Positions 11,272 through 23,300 of a stretch of DNA of 64,000 nucleotides are shown piece by piece. The notes beneath the pieces are model-generated. The model searched no databases. It saw only the letters and a program-made list of their open reading frames with translations, and was not told the origin of the DNA. Position 1 is the first letter of the stretch. Every line of letters begins with the position of its first letter. The position numbers were made by a program, and so were the translations under genes. The DNA is from Schistosoma haematobium (lineage: Eukaryota; Platyhelminthes; Trematoda; Strigeidida; Schistosomatidae): positions 88,402,569 through 88,466,568 of the forward strand of contig NC_067195.1 in assembly GCF_000699445.3 (NCBI RefSeq). Reading direction: 5' to 3'.

Positions 11272-11645
11272 ACATTTATGGTCTCATTTAAGTCTAAAGC
11301 TGGGCTCATAATAACGCTCTGAATTTCCTTGAAAGCAGAGTTCTGTCAATCTACTGCTGCTCATTTATCAGAGGGTAATTTCCTAGCCATGTTTAGCAAC
11401 TCGATCGCCTCTAGAATCAGCAGAGACTTAGTAGAACAACATTCTTTGCATAATCAACGTGATAGTGGCCTACGGCCCCGTTAGTATGCAGCCGGTGTGA
11501 GTCTGGTGCACACATCGTGATACCACTTATTGCAGTTATCACATTGAATCCCCTTATCGACCGGGAAATATCATGCTGGTCTACCACAACGATGTTTCAA
11601 TTGCGCCATAGATTTGTTTTATGTTCGTATGTAAATAGAATAAAA
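11272..11645 (-). pseudogene. CR1-A ORF1 N-terminus with PHD-like zinc finger, and 5' UTR
   Basis: Rest of the CR1-A insertion beyond the Gypsy element. On the minus strand an ATG at 11609 opens a frame with stops that reads like the ORF1 start of CR1-B: FPVDKGIQCDNCNKWYHDVC, then LCKECCSTKSLLILEAIELL. The Cys/His spacing is that of a PHD finger (CX2C ... H X2 C ... CX2C). Several in-frame stops (for example after the GRPA segment) show decay. About 35 bases of probable 5' UTR lie upstream. The finding that ORF1 resumes exactly here proves that the Gypsy element interrupted this LINE. Confidence 0.85.
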
Positions 11646-13429
11646 AAACAATAAAAAAAATCGGGCTTCAGTAGTTGCAGAAAGACCTTAACATCTATGG
11701 ATACAAACAATACTCAAAGACATATTAAACGAAGAATGAGCACTAGTGCCTTTAGTTTTTATGTACCTTTACTCGTAAAGTGCAGATGATAAACTTCATT
11801 AGAGAAAAAGCGGTACTTTTGGGGATTACTTTAACTGAAAAATATCAATTAAGGCAAAAGCAGTAGTCTTGATGATTAATTTAACGATAAAAATTACTCA
11901 GAGGAAAAACACCACTTTCCTTTGTCGAATTATTTTCTTTCATATATTTCAGGTGATTTTATGTAAAAATGATTTACTAGTAGTTTCTTTAGTTTCTTGG
12001 ACAAAATTAAAATGGGTCTTGAAAGGAGATTTGAGATTTTTAAAATAAAATATAGGCTTCTGTACCGATCGCAGTTATGAAAGAAGCTGAAATTCCGTTT
12101 TCGTTGATGTTATTTTATAAATAAAAGGTTTAAAGTCATTTCAAATAACGTCCCACATCACACAGTGACAAGTTTGAAGGTGCCACAGGTATTTGGAGTT
12201 TGACAACGCTTTAACCAGTAACACCTAGTATGAATCGTACACACCAAGTGAACTCAAAAGACGGAAACGAGGAGGTTCCAAGATATAGTTGATGTGCTAT
12301 CAATATACCGAGGATCGTCTTATCTAATCTGGCTAGCGGTTGCAGGGGATGTTGAGCACGGCATTCCCACTTGTGATCTGACGCGGATGCATGACCGAGC
12401 GCCTTCAGCTAGGTAAGTCCATTAAAACATGTGGTCAGCATCCAATGTTGAAAACTTACAGAGCTATTTATTTTGGGGATTTATTTACCGCTACAAGTTG
12501 ATAACCGAATTCTTCAGGTTATTTGACTCCGCCTATGTTGCGACACAAGATGTGTTTGAAATAGTTTAACAAAATGATGCTAATCGTGTAAGAATTCTAC
12601 AAGACACAAGTAAGAACTCTAATTTGAATTACGCAGCGTGAAGTTGTGTCGTGTTGTTTTATGATTTAAGCACAATATAGAATGCTTAATTCTAAAGTGA
12701 ATGTAATTTTTATTCACCGCAGAATAGTCTACAGAAACTAACAAGGAAACGAATGGAAGTCAGAACAATTGAAAAATGACAACTGAAGATGTTTCGATCG
12801 CGATTTTAAAATGGTTTATGATAGATAGGTGGAAACTGATCCTCAACTATTAATCGTGTTTAATTTCAGTTGATCACTTATAACTCCAAGTAACGATGTA
12901 ACACTAAGCAGAGACAGTCTTATCAAACCCACCTGAAATACGGCAGTGAAATGTCAGAAAACTGTGTTTCCTTCGATGGACTTGGAGAAAGTTCTCCTAT
13001 CTACTCCATAGTATTAAAATGTTCATGATACGAAATCTGTCGACGTTTTAGCGGTGATTCTTCAAGTACAGTGCCAATAAGATAGGAAGAAAAAGGCGTT
13101 AATGTTCCCTGGTGCTAGCCGGGATGGATGAGTGTGAGGCTAAGAAGTTGACTAACTCCAAGACTTAGAGTTTCACACATTAGCTTTGTCCGGATATGAC
13201 TACGACAACCGACTAATTAACTTCTACTAGTAACGTCTATTAAAACTAACAATATTCTAAGCAATATCATGAGACTCAGTTGAGCATCTGGTTATTAGGA
13301 GCAGTTAATTTAAAGATTAAAATGAAGACTTAGGAAATAATAGTTTCTATAACACTGAATTTTAATAGATCCCTCTAGAACACTCTGTAATGTGAGGAAA
13401 ACCCTCAGTGTCCCTTCATGTTAAAATAT
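11646..13429. other. Unassigned AT-rich DNA downstream of SLC6
   Basis: No open frame above 60 codons, RNA gene or repeat that I recognise. It is the gap between the left transposon nest and the 3' end of the transporter gene, so a 3' UTR and polyadenylation site of that gene could lie toward its right side. Confidence 0.5.
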
Positions 13430-13439
13430 ATAGTGTAGT

Positions 13440-13685
13440 GTGTAGTCGAGTCTCGGCTGACTATGATTACCACAACAGGAAGACTACGTGCCAGTTACCA
13501 GGTTATATCCCTCCGTTGACCAAATATCAGAAGGCGATTGAAGCTTGTAGTAAGATGTATTTGTTGGCGATTTCGTGGTATTGAAAGAACATCGAGGTCG
13601 TGCCAAAGTCTACAAGCGGGACTACTGAACGTACGCTAGTTCGTGCAAGGTCACAGACAACGGGAGAATGTGTTTTTAGTACTTT
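13440..13685 (+). repeat. Dispersed repeat, inverted partner of 19150-19405
   Basis: About 245 bases that match the reverse complement of 19150-19405, including GAAGACTACGTGCCAGTTA, CCAAATATCAGAAGGC, GTATTTGTTGGCGAT and CGTGCAAGGTCACA. The class is unknown; it holds no long reading frame. Confidence 0.75.
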
Positions 13686-13694
13686 TAAACAAGA

Positions 13695-14048
13695 TGCTCA
13701 ACATCTATTGGCCGGATACCATCAGCAACAGCCTTCTGTGGGAGAGAACAAACCAGCTTCCAGCTGAAGAGGAAATTAGGAAAATCCGATAGCAATGGAT
13801 AGAACATACATTACGGAAATCACGAAACTACATCACGAGTCAAGCCCTAACTTGGAATCATGAAGAGAAGCGGGAATGAAGAAGACCAAAGGACACATTA
13901 CGTCGGGAAATAGAAGCAGATATGAAAAGGGTGAATAAGAACTGGAAGGAGCTGGGAAGGATTGCCCAGGATAGGGTTGGATGGAGAATGCTGGTGAGCG
14001 GCCTATGTTCCTTCGCGAGGAGTAGCAGGCGTAAGTTAGTAAGTTAGA
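13695..14048 (+). mobile_element. RTE-like LINE (RTE-2) 3' end fragment
   Basis: Encodes, with stops, the C-terminal end of a second RTE family: [18 protein letters not shown], then [55 protein letters not shown]. It ends in GGCGTAAGTTAGTAAGTTAG, the start of the TAAG-type tail seen at every RTE-2 3' end in this window. It is severely 5' truncated. Confidence 0.85.
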
Positions 14049-14089
14049 TGATTACGTATGACATAGACAGTTTAACTAAATTGCATTAT

Positions 14090-14200
14090 TCCACCTGAAG
14101 CCTCTTTAGGGCTACTGTTAGTCCTAAACCTGGATAAAGAAAGAGAATCGGGCATGGAGTTAGCGACCTCATCCTATAGAAAATGAACTCGCTAAAAAAA
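14090..14200 (+). mobile_element. RTE-2 5' leader fragment
   Basis: Similar to 24560-24665 (CTGGAGCCCCTTTGGGGCTACTG ... ATAGAAAA-T-ACTCGCTAAG). It lies 45 bases after the tail of the preceding RTE-2 fragment, in the same orientation. It overlaps the proposed terminal SLC6 exon on the other strand. Confidence 0.7.
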
Positions 14201-14341
14201 GAACGACACTATTATTCTGCACAATTTGAAAGTATAAAATCAAAAAGAAAAAAAACAAAAAAAAGCAGATAATGAAAATAAAATCTGTTTTATTCAATAA
14301 ATCATTAGACTGATCACCATATTGATTGAATCGATTAACAA
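14169..14341 (-). CDS. SLC6 exon 13, provisional terminal exon
   Basis: A good acceptor (pyrimidine tract TTCTCTTTTTTTTCTATGATCTTAG) joins in phase 1 to exon 12 and opens [20 protein letters not shown], followed by a very hydrophobic stretch and a stop at 14171-14169. Part of the hydrophobic coding comes from an A/T homopolymer-rich tract, and the last codons lie in an antisense RTE-2 leader fragment. A hydrophobic tail is odd for this family, so the real terminal exon may be elsewhere. Confidence 0.45.
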
Positions 14342-17300
14342 CTAAGATCATAGAAAAAAAAGAGAAGTTTCATTGTTCAGAGAATTTACACCATCCATTT
14401 AATTCCCGTTTACATTTGATTCTGTGAGTAGAGTTTAAAACAAACAAAAGAACAAATAATTTTTTTAGTTTTTATATAGTATTTTGTGTTTTAGTAAATG
14501 AGTACACAAGTTGGGGGGGACAATTGAATATATTTGGGTACAAAATTACACAATCACTTAGTAAACCTTGAGAACTATACAGTAAATACTTCATTTGTAA
14601 ACTGTCAGTCAGTTATTTCAAACTTGCAAATATCAATCAATTGACTCAGACTTCTTGTATGTTCCTGCATTTTACTAAAGTTTTACATTTTTGAAACCAA
14701 ATAAGGTAACCAATAAAAGGAAGGATACTTACCTACAGTCTCTATAGTTTCATCACTATTCTCAATAATAGGGATGCATAATTTTTTAATCCTCTTAATT
14801 GAAGAAAAAATAGAAAAAAATAGAGTTGAAATTGAATGATTTCACAGAATAAAAATCCACTTATAGATGGTATTTTCGCATTTGTAAATCTGTAATGCAG
14901 ATCTTTACAAATCTCTATAACCAACTAGAAATTACAAGAGAAATGTGATTAGTTCAACAATAAAATAAACTAATCCGTTTTTGATGAAGTCTTGTTCTCT
15001 GAGCTGGATTGTTTGTTCGTGAAGCTTTCATAGTTATTGTGAACGACATCGTACGAGAACCTGGTATGGATGAGGGTGGGGAGAGTCAGTTCTCTCTCTC
15101 CCCCCTCTTTCTCGAAATGTTCTCACAAGGCCACTTGTATACAGCCACTAACAAGAACGTCCTGCTCACTGCCTTCTTGCTGTAGGGTTGTTGTTTACGA
15201 AATTGAGAGGACGAAAAGCGAATGTCCGGCCCTTTAACCGGGTTGGTGGATATGGAGGATGCATCTACGGGATTTGGAAAACCGTGATTCCAATGCAATG
15301 GTGTACATGGGCTCCAGGACCCTAAAGAAACAAATAACGTATGAACCAATTATTGGTCACCGGTTCATATGGGACTTCATCTCCTGATGTTACCCCACTG
15401 CATTGTTGATCAGATCTTTATGTCAAAGGCTCTGAGTGTTTCCTTTTAAGAAAACCACTTGCTTCGGTCTGGGCACCTGGACAGTATGACAGCCCATACA
15501 CAAATCAAATGACTTGTGTGGCGCATATGTATTCGGTGCTCCTTTGTACCAATATTTATGTCTTTAAGTAAATAAACTGAAAAACATCATCAGCAAAAAC
15601 TTCAGATAGAGGTGAAATTAATCAGACTATGAAACAGTATTAGTAAAAAAATCAAACAAAGAAAAGATACTCGTTTCATTTTGCACAACAGTCTAAATTG
15701 TTGATCGCCACTTTCTGTTATCTACATTTTATAACGTTTGGTAATATGATACGTCATCTACTTTTGCAACCTCAATTGGTGTCCGTCAAGGCTGTCCACT
15801 TTCTCCATTTTTGTTTAACTCCATCATAGACCTATTGATGGAAATAACTTGCTCGTCGACTGAATTCTCGGGTATTGATCTCCTTCCAGGAGGTCCACTT
15901 ATCAACTTAGAATACGCAGATGATATAGTCCTGTTTGGTGAAGACGCTGATAAAATGCAGAGGCTTTTGGTAGCACTGAGCAACAATGCCAGAATGTTTG
16001 GAATGCGCTTCTCTCCCTCTAAATGCATATTGTTGCTTCAGGACTGGTCTGCGTTAACACCTGAACTAAGGATAGGGAGTGAAGTAGTCGAACGCGTCGA
16101 CAACTTCACTTGGAAGTCTGATCAGCCCTAATGGGCTGGTATCGGACGAAATCTCAGCACGGATTCGAAAAGCTCGTTTGGCTTTTGCCAACTTACGTCA
16201 CATGTGGCGAAGGCGAGATATCCGTCTATCAATAAAAGGACGAGTATACTGCGCGGCAGTTCGTTCTGTTCTACTTTACGGCAGCGAAACATGGCCGTTG
16301 ATAGTAGAAGATACTCGTAAGCTGTTAGTATTTGACCACAGATGCCTCAGAAATATTGTTGGCGTCTTCTGAGACCACCGGGTAAGTAATGGTGAGGTTA
16401 GACGCAGGGTATTAGGGAATGATGGTAAATCAGTTGATGAGTTTGCTAATCTTCATCGACTGAGATGGTTGGGCCACGTGTTACGTATGCCCGAACACCA
16501 ATTATCACGACGTCCAATGCTGACCGGTGTTCGGGATGGTTAGAAGAAAGTTAAGGGCGGCCAAACCAAAACGTGGAATCAGTGCCTGAAGTCACTAACC
16601 TGTAGTCTGAGCCATGTTGGTAGATGCAGACTACTTGGTTGGGGTCCGCGTGACTATCGTGGCCAATGGTTGGAGACTGTGTATGACATGACTCAGAATT
16701 GATCACAATGCAGTCGGTGTATACACTCATTGTCTTCCCTTAAACTAAGAAATTAAAATCGCTTCATATATTCCTTTCTACGAACCAATTCTTTCTCCTT
16801 GTATTATATCCTTATTGCAATCTTTCTTTTATATATTACCACCTCCGAATTAACTACTTTTATGAATCCGGTGTCCATCTTGTTGTGTTGATGAGGTATG
16901 GCAACTTGAACGGATGCATACATGTGCCTGGTCCTACATTATAGCTGACTGACTGACTGAGTGGTAATATGATTCAACTGTTTACACTAAAACAAAATGA
17001 ATATAGTTTGACTTGTGATATTTTAGATTGTACAATCATTATGGTTATTATAAATAAGGAGTTGTCAAGATAAAAACAATCAACTAAATTACCTGTAAAA
17101 ATGTTCCAGATGTTCTAAGAATTTTAATAATCATTACAATCGGTATAAGAAATATACTAGAACTAGCCATAAACCAACCAAGTTTTACAGACCATCCAGG
17201 AAAATGATAAGGTTCATGTAATGAAGCACGTTTATAAGTTAATTCTTCATAGACTATCACACTGATAATGAATAGAATCTAGAATTGTTAAAAAGTATAT

Positions 17301-20300
17301 ACAAATAAAAGTATTAGAGATGATTTATACAAAGATAGAAATGAACAATTGATACTACTTAATACAAACGATTCATTTCATTTCATCAGTTCATAATAAG
17401 CAAAAGAGTTACATTTAGATTATTAACACATTACTTGATGTACATAAAATCCCTTCTCACTGGTGTTTTGTAGTTTCGTACAGTGTTGATTCACATGACC
17501 TGTAAACCACTGAAACATTATTTCGATGGTTAATGAACATTTCGTCTAGAAGTAACATTCATCATGTTTATTTACTTTAGTGTAAGCATCATCTTTTTGG
17601 GAGGAACTAGAATCGTTGGCTATGGTGACAGTTGAGAAGGAAGCCGAAAGAGGAAGTTTAACGTTGAAAGTCGATGTAGGAGAAATAATAGGAATTAAAG
17701 ATGGAGGTTGATTATGAATACAGTGGTCTTGAGTGCGGTTACAGGTATGAGGGTGGTTATCACTTCCCGGTTGCTCACACTGTGGAAGGGCTCTTCTGGA
17801 GGTACCTGAAAATGAAAATCGATTAGAGGTGGTTTTAGAGTGACCTGAGAAATTGACCGCAGTGCCCAAGGGACAACTGCTTGATGTCGGTCACACACGA
17901 ACTTTCTGTGATTAATTTTCGTGTTAGCTCCGTACTTATTGAGACGTTACCTCCGGAGACGGAAATCCATGGGATAAGGTGATGTGTGGATTTTTAGGGT
18001 CGACCTATTCTAACCGCACCCTTCTTTGTGGGAAGGCAGCATCGCTGTCATGCTGGTTGTCTGAAGGAAACACCTTACTGCTGTCACACCTCTGTAAAGT
18101 CAGCAGTACGACTTCGCCTTCGGATCCTGGGTTTGTTGTTTTTGGTCTTACCGCTCTTCAATTGACCTGTCTGACATGGTGAGACCTTGAGGAACGGTTG
18201 TTACAGCCAGTATAGATCGGTTGCTTCATCACGATAGGCAAGCCCGACCACCACGTCAAGGTAGCAGCAACGGTCGGGTTTGGGAGGAGCTCAGAGAATA
18301 GAAGCCAGAGAGGTATTTTGATTAAGGAATCAAACTTACTTATTTCACCCAGAATCACTGAACAAATACCATCATCAGAACAGAAAGGTTAGAAGAAAGA
18401 CGATTATGGAACGTTACATTCCTCATATTTCCCTTTATATTCACAAATCATTACTGTTTTGTAGCACTAAAACACATCGAAAAAGATATCATCTAAAAGA
18501 CAGAACTTAAAAGAAGCTACACAAGATCCTGCACTGTGTAGAATGTGTGATGGGATCTTACGGGGAATACTAGTTCCCTCAAGATTATGTATTCACATTA
18601 CTGGTGGTTGCCGAATAGTATAAAAGTAAGATATAGGTCATCCAACAGACTAGCTCCATCCACCCATCAGTATTTGTGTTGTGTTTGTAAGTCATCCAGT
18701 AAAAATAATAATGATAGTTGAATCAGTTCATCCCATTTCCAATATAGCTTGAATAGCTAGAATACGACCATTCATAGGAAATCTGGAAATTCATCTGAAA
18801 GCGATTTACTATTGAGGATGTATTTGCAGTCGGCAGGTTGTGTTTCTCCCTCCTTTAAAAGGCATATTCGATTTGATCAAGGTGAACTACGGAGTGATCA
18901 ATATCCACAGGCTACCTGTGGGGCTCATATGTTAAAACTGTGTTACTTGTGTGTAACTAGTTGTTTTATCGTAATAATTTCTATCTTGCATTTTATAAGT
19001 TCATCGTCTTCAATTCACCTTCTTATTAGTTTGTAGTGACTTACTTTTACCAAGAGAACGCGATTGATTTAATGGAAACAATCATTATTATAACCAATTG
19101 TACCAGTGATTGTTTTACTGTGCTCGTTTGTTTAACTGTGCTAAAGACAGCCATATTACTGCTCCATTATCCTTCGATTGTGACCTTGCACGGGTTCGGT
19201 TACGCTCAGTAACCACGCTTGTACTCCTTTGGCACGATCTCGGTATCCTTTCGATACCACGAGATCGCCAACAAATACATGTCGACTACAGCCATCAACT
19301 GCCTTCTGATATTTGGCTTATGGGGGATTTTATCGGTTAACTGGCACGTAGTCTTCTTGTAGTGGTGTTCATAGTCAATCTCAACTCGACTCCACGCTAC
19401 AAGTTGTTACATATTCTTTCAACACGGCTATATTGAACTGATCATTTCTTTCTCTATGTGTTACTACTGTATTTCATCACCCTGAATAACAGTCTTTAAC
19501 CTAAGTTAATTGCAAATTGAAATATAAATATTCTGACAAGATGAGACAGTCTTTTAACTTTAAACGATCATGATCTTGGTCCAACATTCTTCCAATGTAA
19601 ATGATTTCATGAATAAAACATTCTAAAGTCAACAACGACTAAGTCAAAGTGATTAATTCAATGAACATGAAATCCAAATAGGACGAAATGCGCGTCCTGG
19701 ATTCCACTGTTAGCCATCTTTGTTTAGAATACTTGTGACTTAAGGCAATATCGAGGCATTCTGCACCGGATACACATATGCCGATAAAAGACTGATCAAT
19801 TACAGTCCTAATCATCAAATGAATTTAAAACATGAAGTCCGTCTAGAAAAAATAAAACACCGGCAATATACATTCAAATATGCTTACAAGTGAAAACAAT
19901 GGTGTTGTTATGCACCAGAATAAGAATGTGATCCACTTTAATGAATAGCCATACATTCGTTTCATATCTTTAGAAACTCGTTTAAAACCTTTATTTTTCA
20001 AAAAACAAATAATAATAATAATAATCCATAATTATATAACGAAACTTTTTTGATTGAAACGATGAATCGATTGATGTTAGACCACCGTAGAAAACCTGAA
20101 AGCACTAGACAGCCGTGACCAGTGGTGCTAATCCGTGTCGGGTAGAGACAGGTATCTACTTCAGTACGATGGAAGATGGTCACGTATTTTCGTGGATTGG
20201 TTGAGGTTAGACATTAACATTATTGGATCCCGGCTCACTGATCCAGTAGGTTAAGCGTTCGCGCGCAAGACTGAAGGCCCTAGGTTCGGATCCCGCGAGT

Positions 20301-23300
20301 GGGATCGTGGATGCGCACTGCTGAAGAGTCCCACAGTAGGACGAAACGGCCGTCCAGTGCTTCCAGGTTTCCAATGGTGGCCTAACACTAACCGGTTCAT
20401 GGTCTCAATCCAAAAAGATTATGGTCAAGCTGAACTGTGAATATAATCTGGTAGATTATTAGTATATAAGCACTGGGTTTCTAATTCGTTCATCAAAATG
20501 TTTATTTAGAATAATTCAGCTGAGCCAAGCAAATTCTTTTGAACACATGAGTTTGGCAGGTTAACTCTGACGCAGAAGTAGGTATCAGGTCTAGTCAATG
20601 TTTTACAAACTATTTATGGATTGTAATACATAGGTTGATACTTGAAACTTGCATATGTAGTGAGGCAACCGTTAGTGACGTTATCATGGGTTCTATCACA
20701 TACCATTCATATGTTTTTACATTTCATGACAATATTATACCATGGAACGGAATAAAGAATTATAAGAGGTTTGGTTCGTTTCTCATTTGTCCAAGATTTC
20801 TTGTTCTCAGAAGTTTTGTCGTATAGAATAATCGGTTTCAATGATACAGATGCATTCATTCTCTGATTTTTTTTGTTTAAATCATGAGCTTTAAAATCAT
20901 TGTATACTTTCTATTCTATGAACTAGTTCTTTCTTCTTTAATCATATTCTCTATGGATAATCTCTTTGGTTGTCACAGATATTTGTATTACTTTGGCATT
21001 GACCTTGATAAACTGAGCTCATTGTACTGATGTAGCATAATGACTTTGCCTAATGTATAGGTGTGCCAGGTTCTATATAGTTTATAGCTGGTGGATTGAG
21101 TGATAAGAATATTTATAGGCAGAGATGAATAGTGGCTAGCAGTGGAATCCAGGATGCGTGTTTCGTCCTATTTTGGGGATCGTCAGCTGGATGTATCTGC
21201 ATGTTTGTGACTTGAGGCAATATCGAGGCAATCACCTCAGGATGCACATATGGCAATAAGAAACTGATCAATTGTAGTCTTGAACATCAGTGGTAACATT
21301 CAAACAACCAATACAAAAATGAATAATAACAATTGATTTCCTTTCATAAACTGTATTTAAACTCACCATAAATGTATCCAATCACTGATGATTCTAATAA
21401 TCCTACAATTAATATGATACGACTACCGCTGTAATAGTCAAGTAATTGAAATACATACATTCCACCCTAAAGAAAAGTGTATAAACAAAAGAGAAGAGTT
21501 ATTGTATATTGATGGAAAATGTGACAAGGTAAGTGAATGGAGGACAAACTTCTTTCTTCTTGCTACTTTTGAAAAGATTACGATATCACTTAAAACCAGT
21601 AAACGGAACTAAATTCAACAACACTACAACAGGAAAAGCTAAACTGTTACACTGTGCTCCAGCCCTACTAAATGGAGCAGGGAGACCAGATTCATGTGGG
21701 AAAATATATGTATATATATTTCTCAAGCAGCCCGAAAGAACGAAAGATAAGCACACAACTCATGTATATATGTACAGCACGAAAATGTCCTCGGAAAACG
21801 CCAAAAACATAGAGTACTAAAAGAGGAAACAAACTGATGACAGTTAAGGTCCTTCCAAGTGGGAAATACAAACTGAAAGTTACAGTGAACATCTTTGGCG
21901 CGAAAATAAAGACTTCAAATTTCGAAAATAAAACGAAAAAGATGAGACGTTTACCAAGTGATTTCTGGGGATCTAGCGTCCCCAAAACGGAGCTTTCACA
22001 TAGGCATTCTCCACGAATATTCAAAATTTAACTTAGTTTAAATTAGTAAACGTTCTAAAACAAGCTTCAACAATCCTTACATATTTTACAAATAATATTC
22101 AGTGCAGCTATGATAAACAATAAGTAACTCCACCATTATATCCTCTCTTTATTTTAGTATACCCTTATTATTGTATAATTGTTGTCTATTGTTTAATTAT
22201 CAGAAAGGGGTTTTGTTGAAATTATAGTGATTTAATAGTTGAATTCATGAGTCAATTAGAGCTATACCACCATGGAAAATCTGGAAGCACTGGACGGCCG
22301 TTTCTTCCTATTGAGGGACTTCCCAGCAGTGCGCATCCACGATCCCGCACCCCGCAGGATTCGAACCCAGAACCTATCAGTCTCGCACACGAGACTGAGT
22401 CGGCATCCAACGGTGTTAATATCCAACTTCAACCAATCCACAATATTGAGGCACCATCCACCATTGTCTTCAGTGAGTTACTATCTCACAACAGACCTGG
22501 TTGAACTCCAATGGTCATTGCTTCGTGTTTAATTAACAGAAAATATGAAGTGATTGTCAGATATTTCTTAGTATTTTCAAGGAAACTCCATTTCTTAGGC
22601 CACTGTCAATGCTCATAAAAACAAGCAATTACACATTAAAATAACTGTCCTAACGAAAATGTTAGCGAAGGGAATTTCGAAACATCAACGGAGTCATAAA
22701 TTTCGCCAACTTCTCTGGTCGACTCTGTTAACTAGGAATTCACAGTTCTGACTTTAGTTTCACATTGCTTTAAATTACCTTTTAATTTACTCCATTCCTC
22801 ATCGTTAGAGAGCTTAGTAAATAGAGAATTCACTTAAAATTCAAGCTGAGATTAAGAAAGAAACACTGAATCAACTTACATTAGTGACCATTGATAGACC
22901 AACTAAATATGATGTAATACATACACAACCGACAAATATACAACGAATCCATTTATTCGCCAAAGCAAGAGGAAAATAATCTCCTGCAGCTGCAATAAAT
23001 CCTTCAACTCCAGCAAACTAATTAAAGAGCATTTGAGATACAAAAGTATCATCAATTTGATTGGTAAAGGATCATGGAAAACAGTAAATTGACGAAAGAG
23101 ATAAGTTTCAGGATCTAATAAAAGCAATTAGGTAGTTGTAAGTAGTCGTAACGATACCCTACACCTAGGTTCCTTGTTACTTAGCTCTCGTCGGCTAGGT
23201 TCACCCGCATTCTAAAGGGAACTGGTACTATTAGCAGATTTGATCCTGTCACCCAGCTTCACATAGTGAGATATTACTACTTAGCTATTTGGATCTCTTC

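Noticed and set aside
14742..14924. Minus-strand 60-codon frame as a separate gene
   Set aside because: Its end overlaps SLC6 exon 12 and the rest is intron; only the spliced part is supported.
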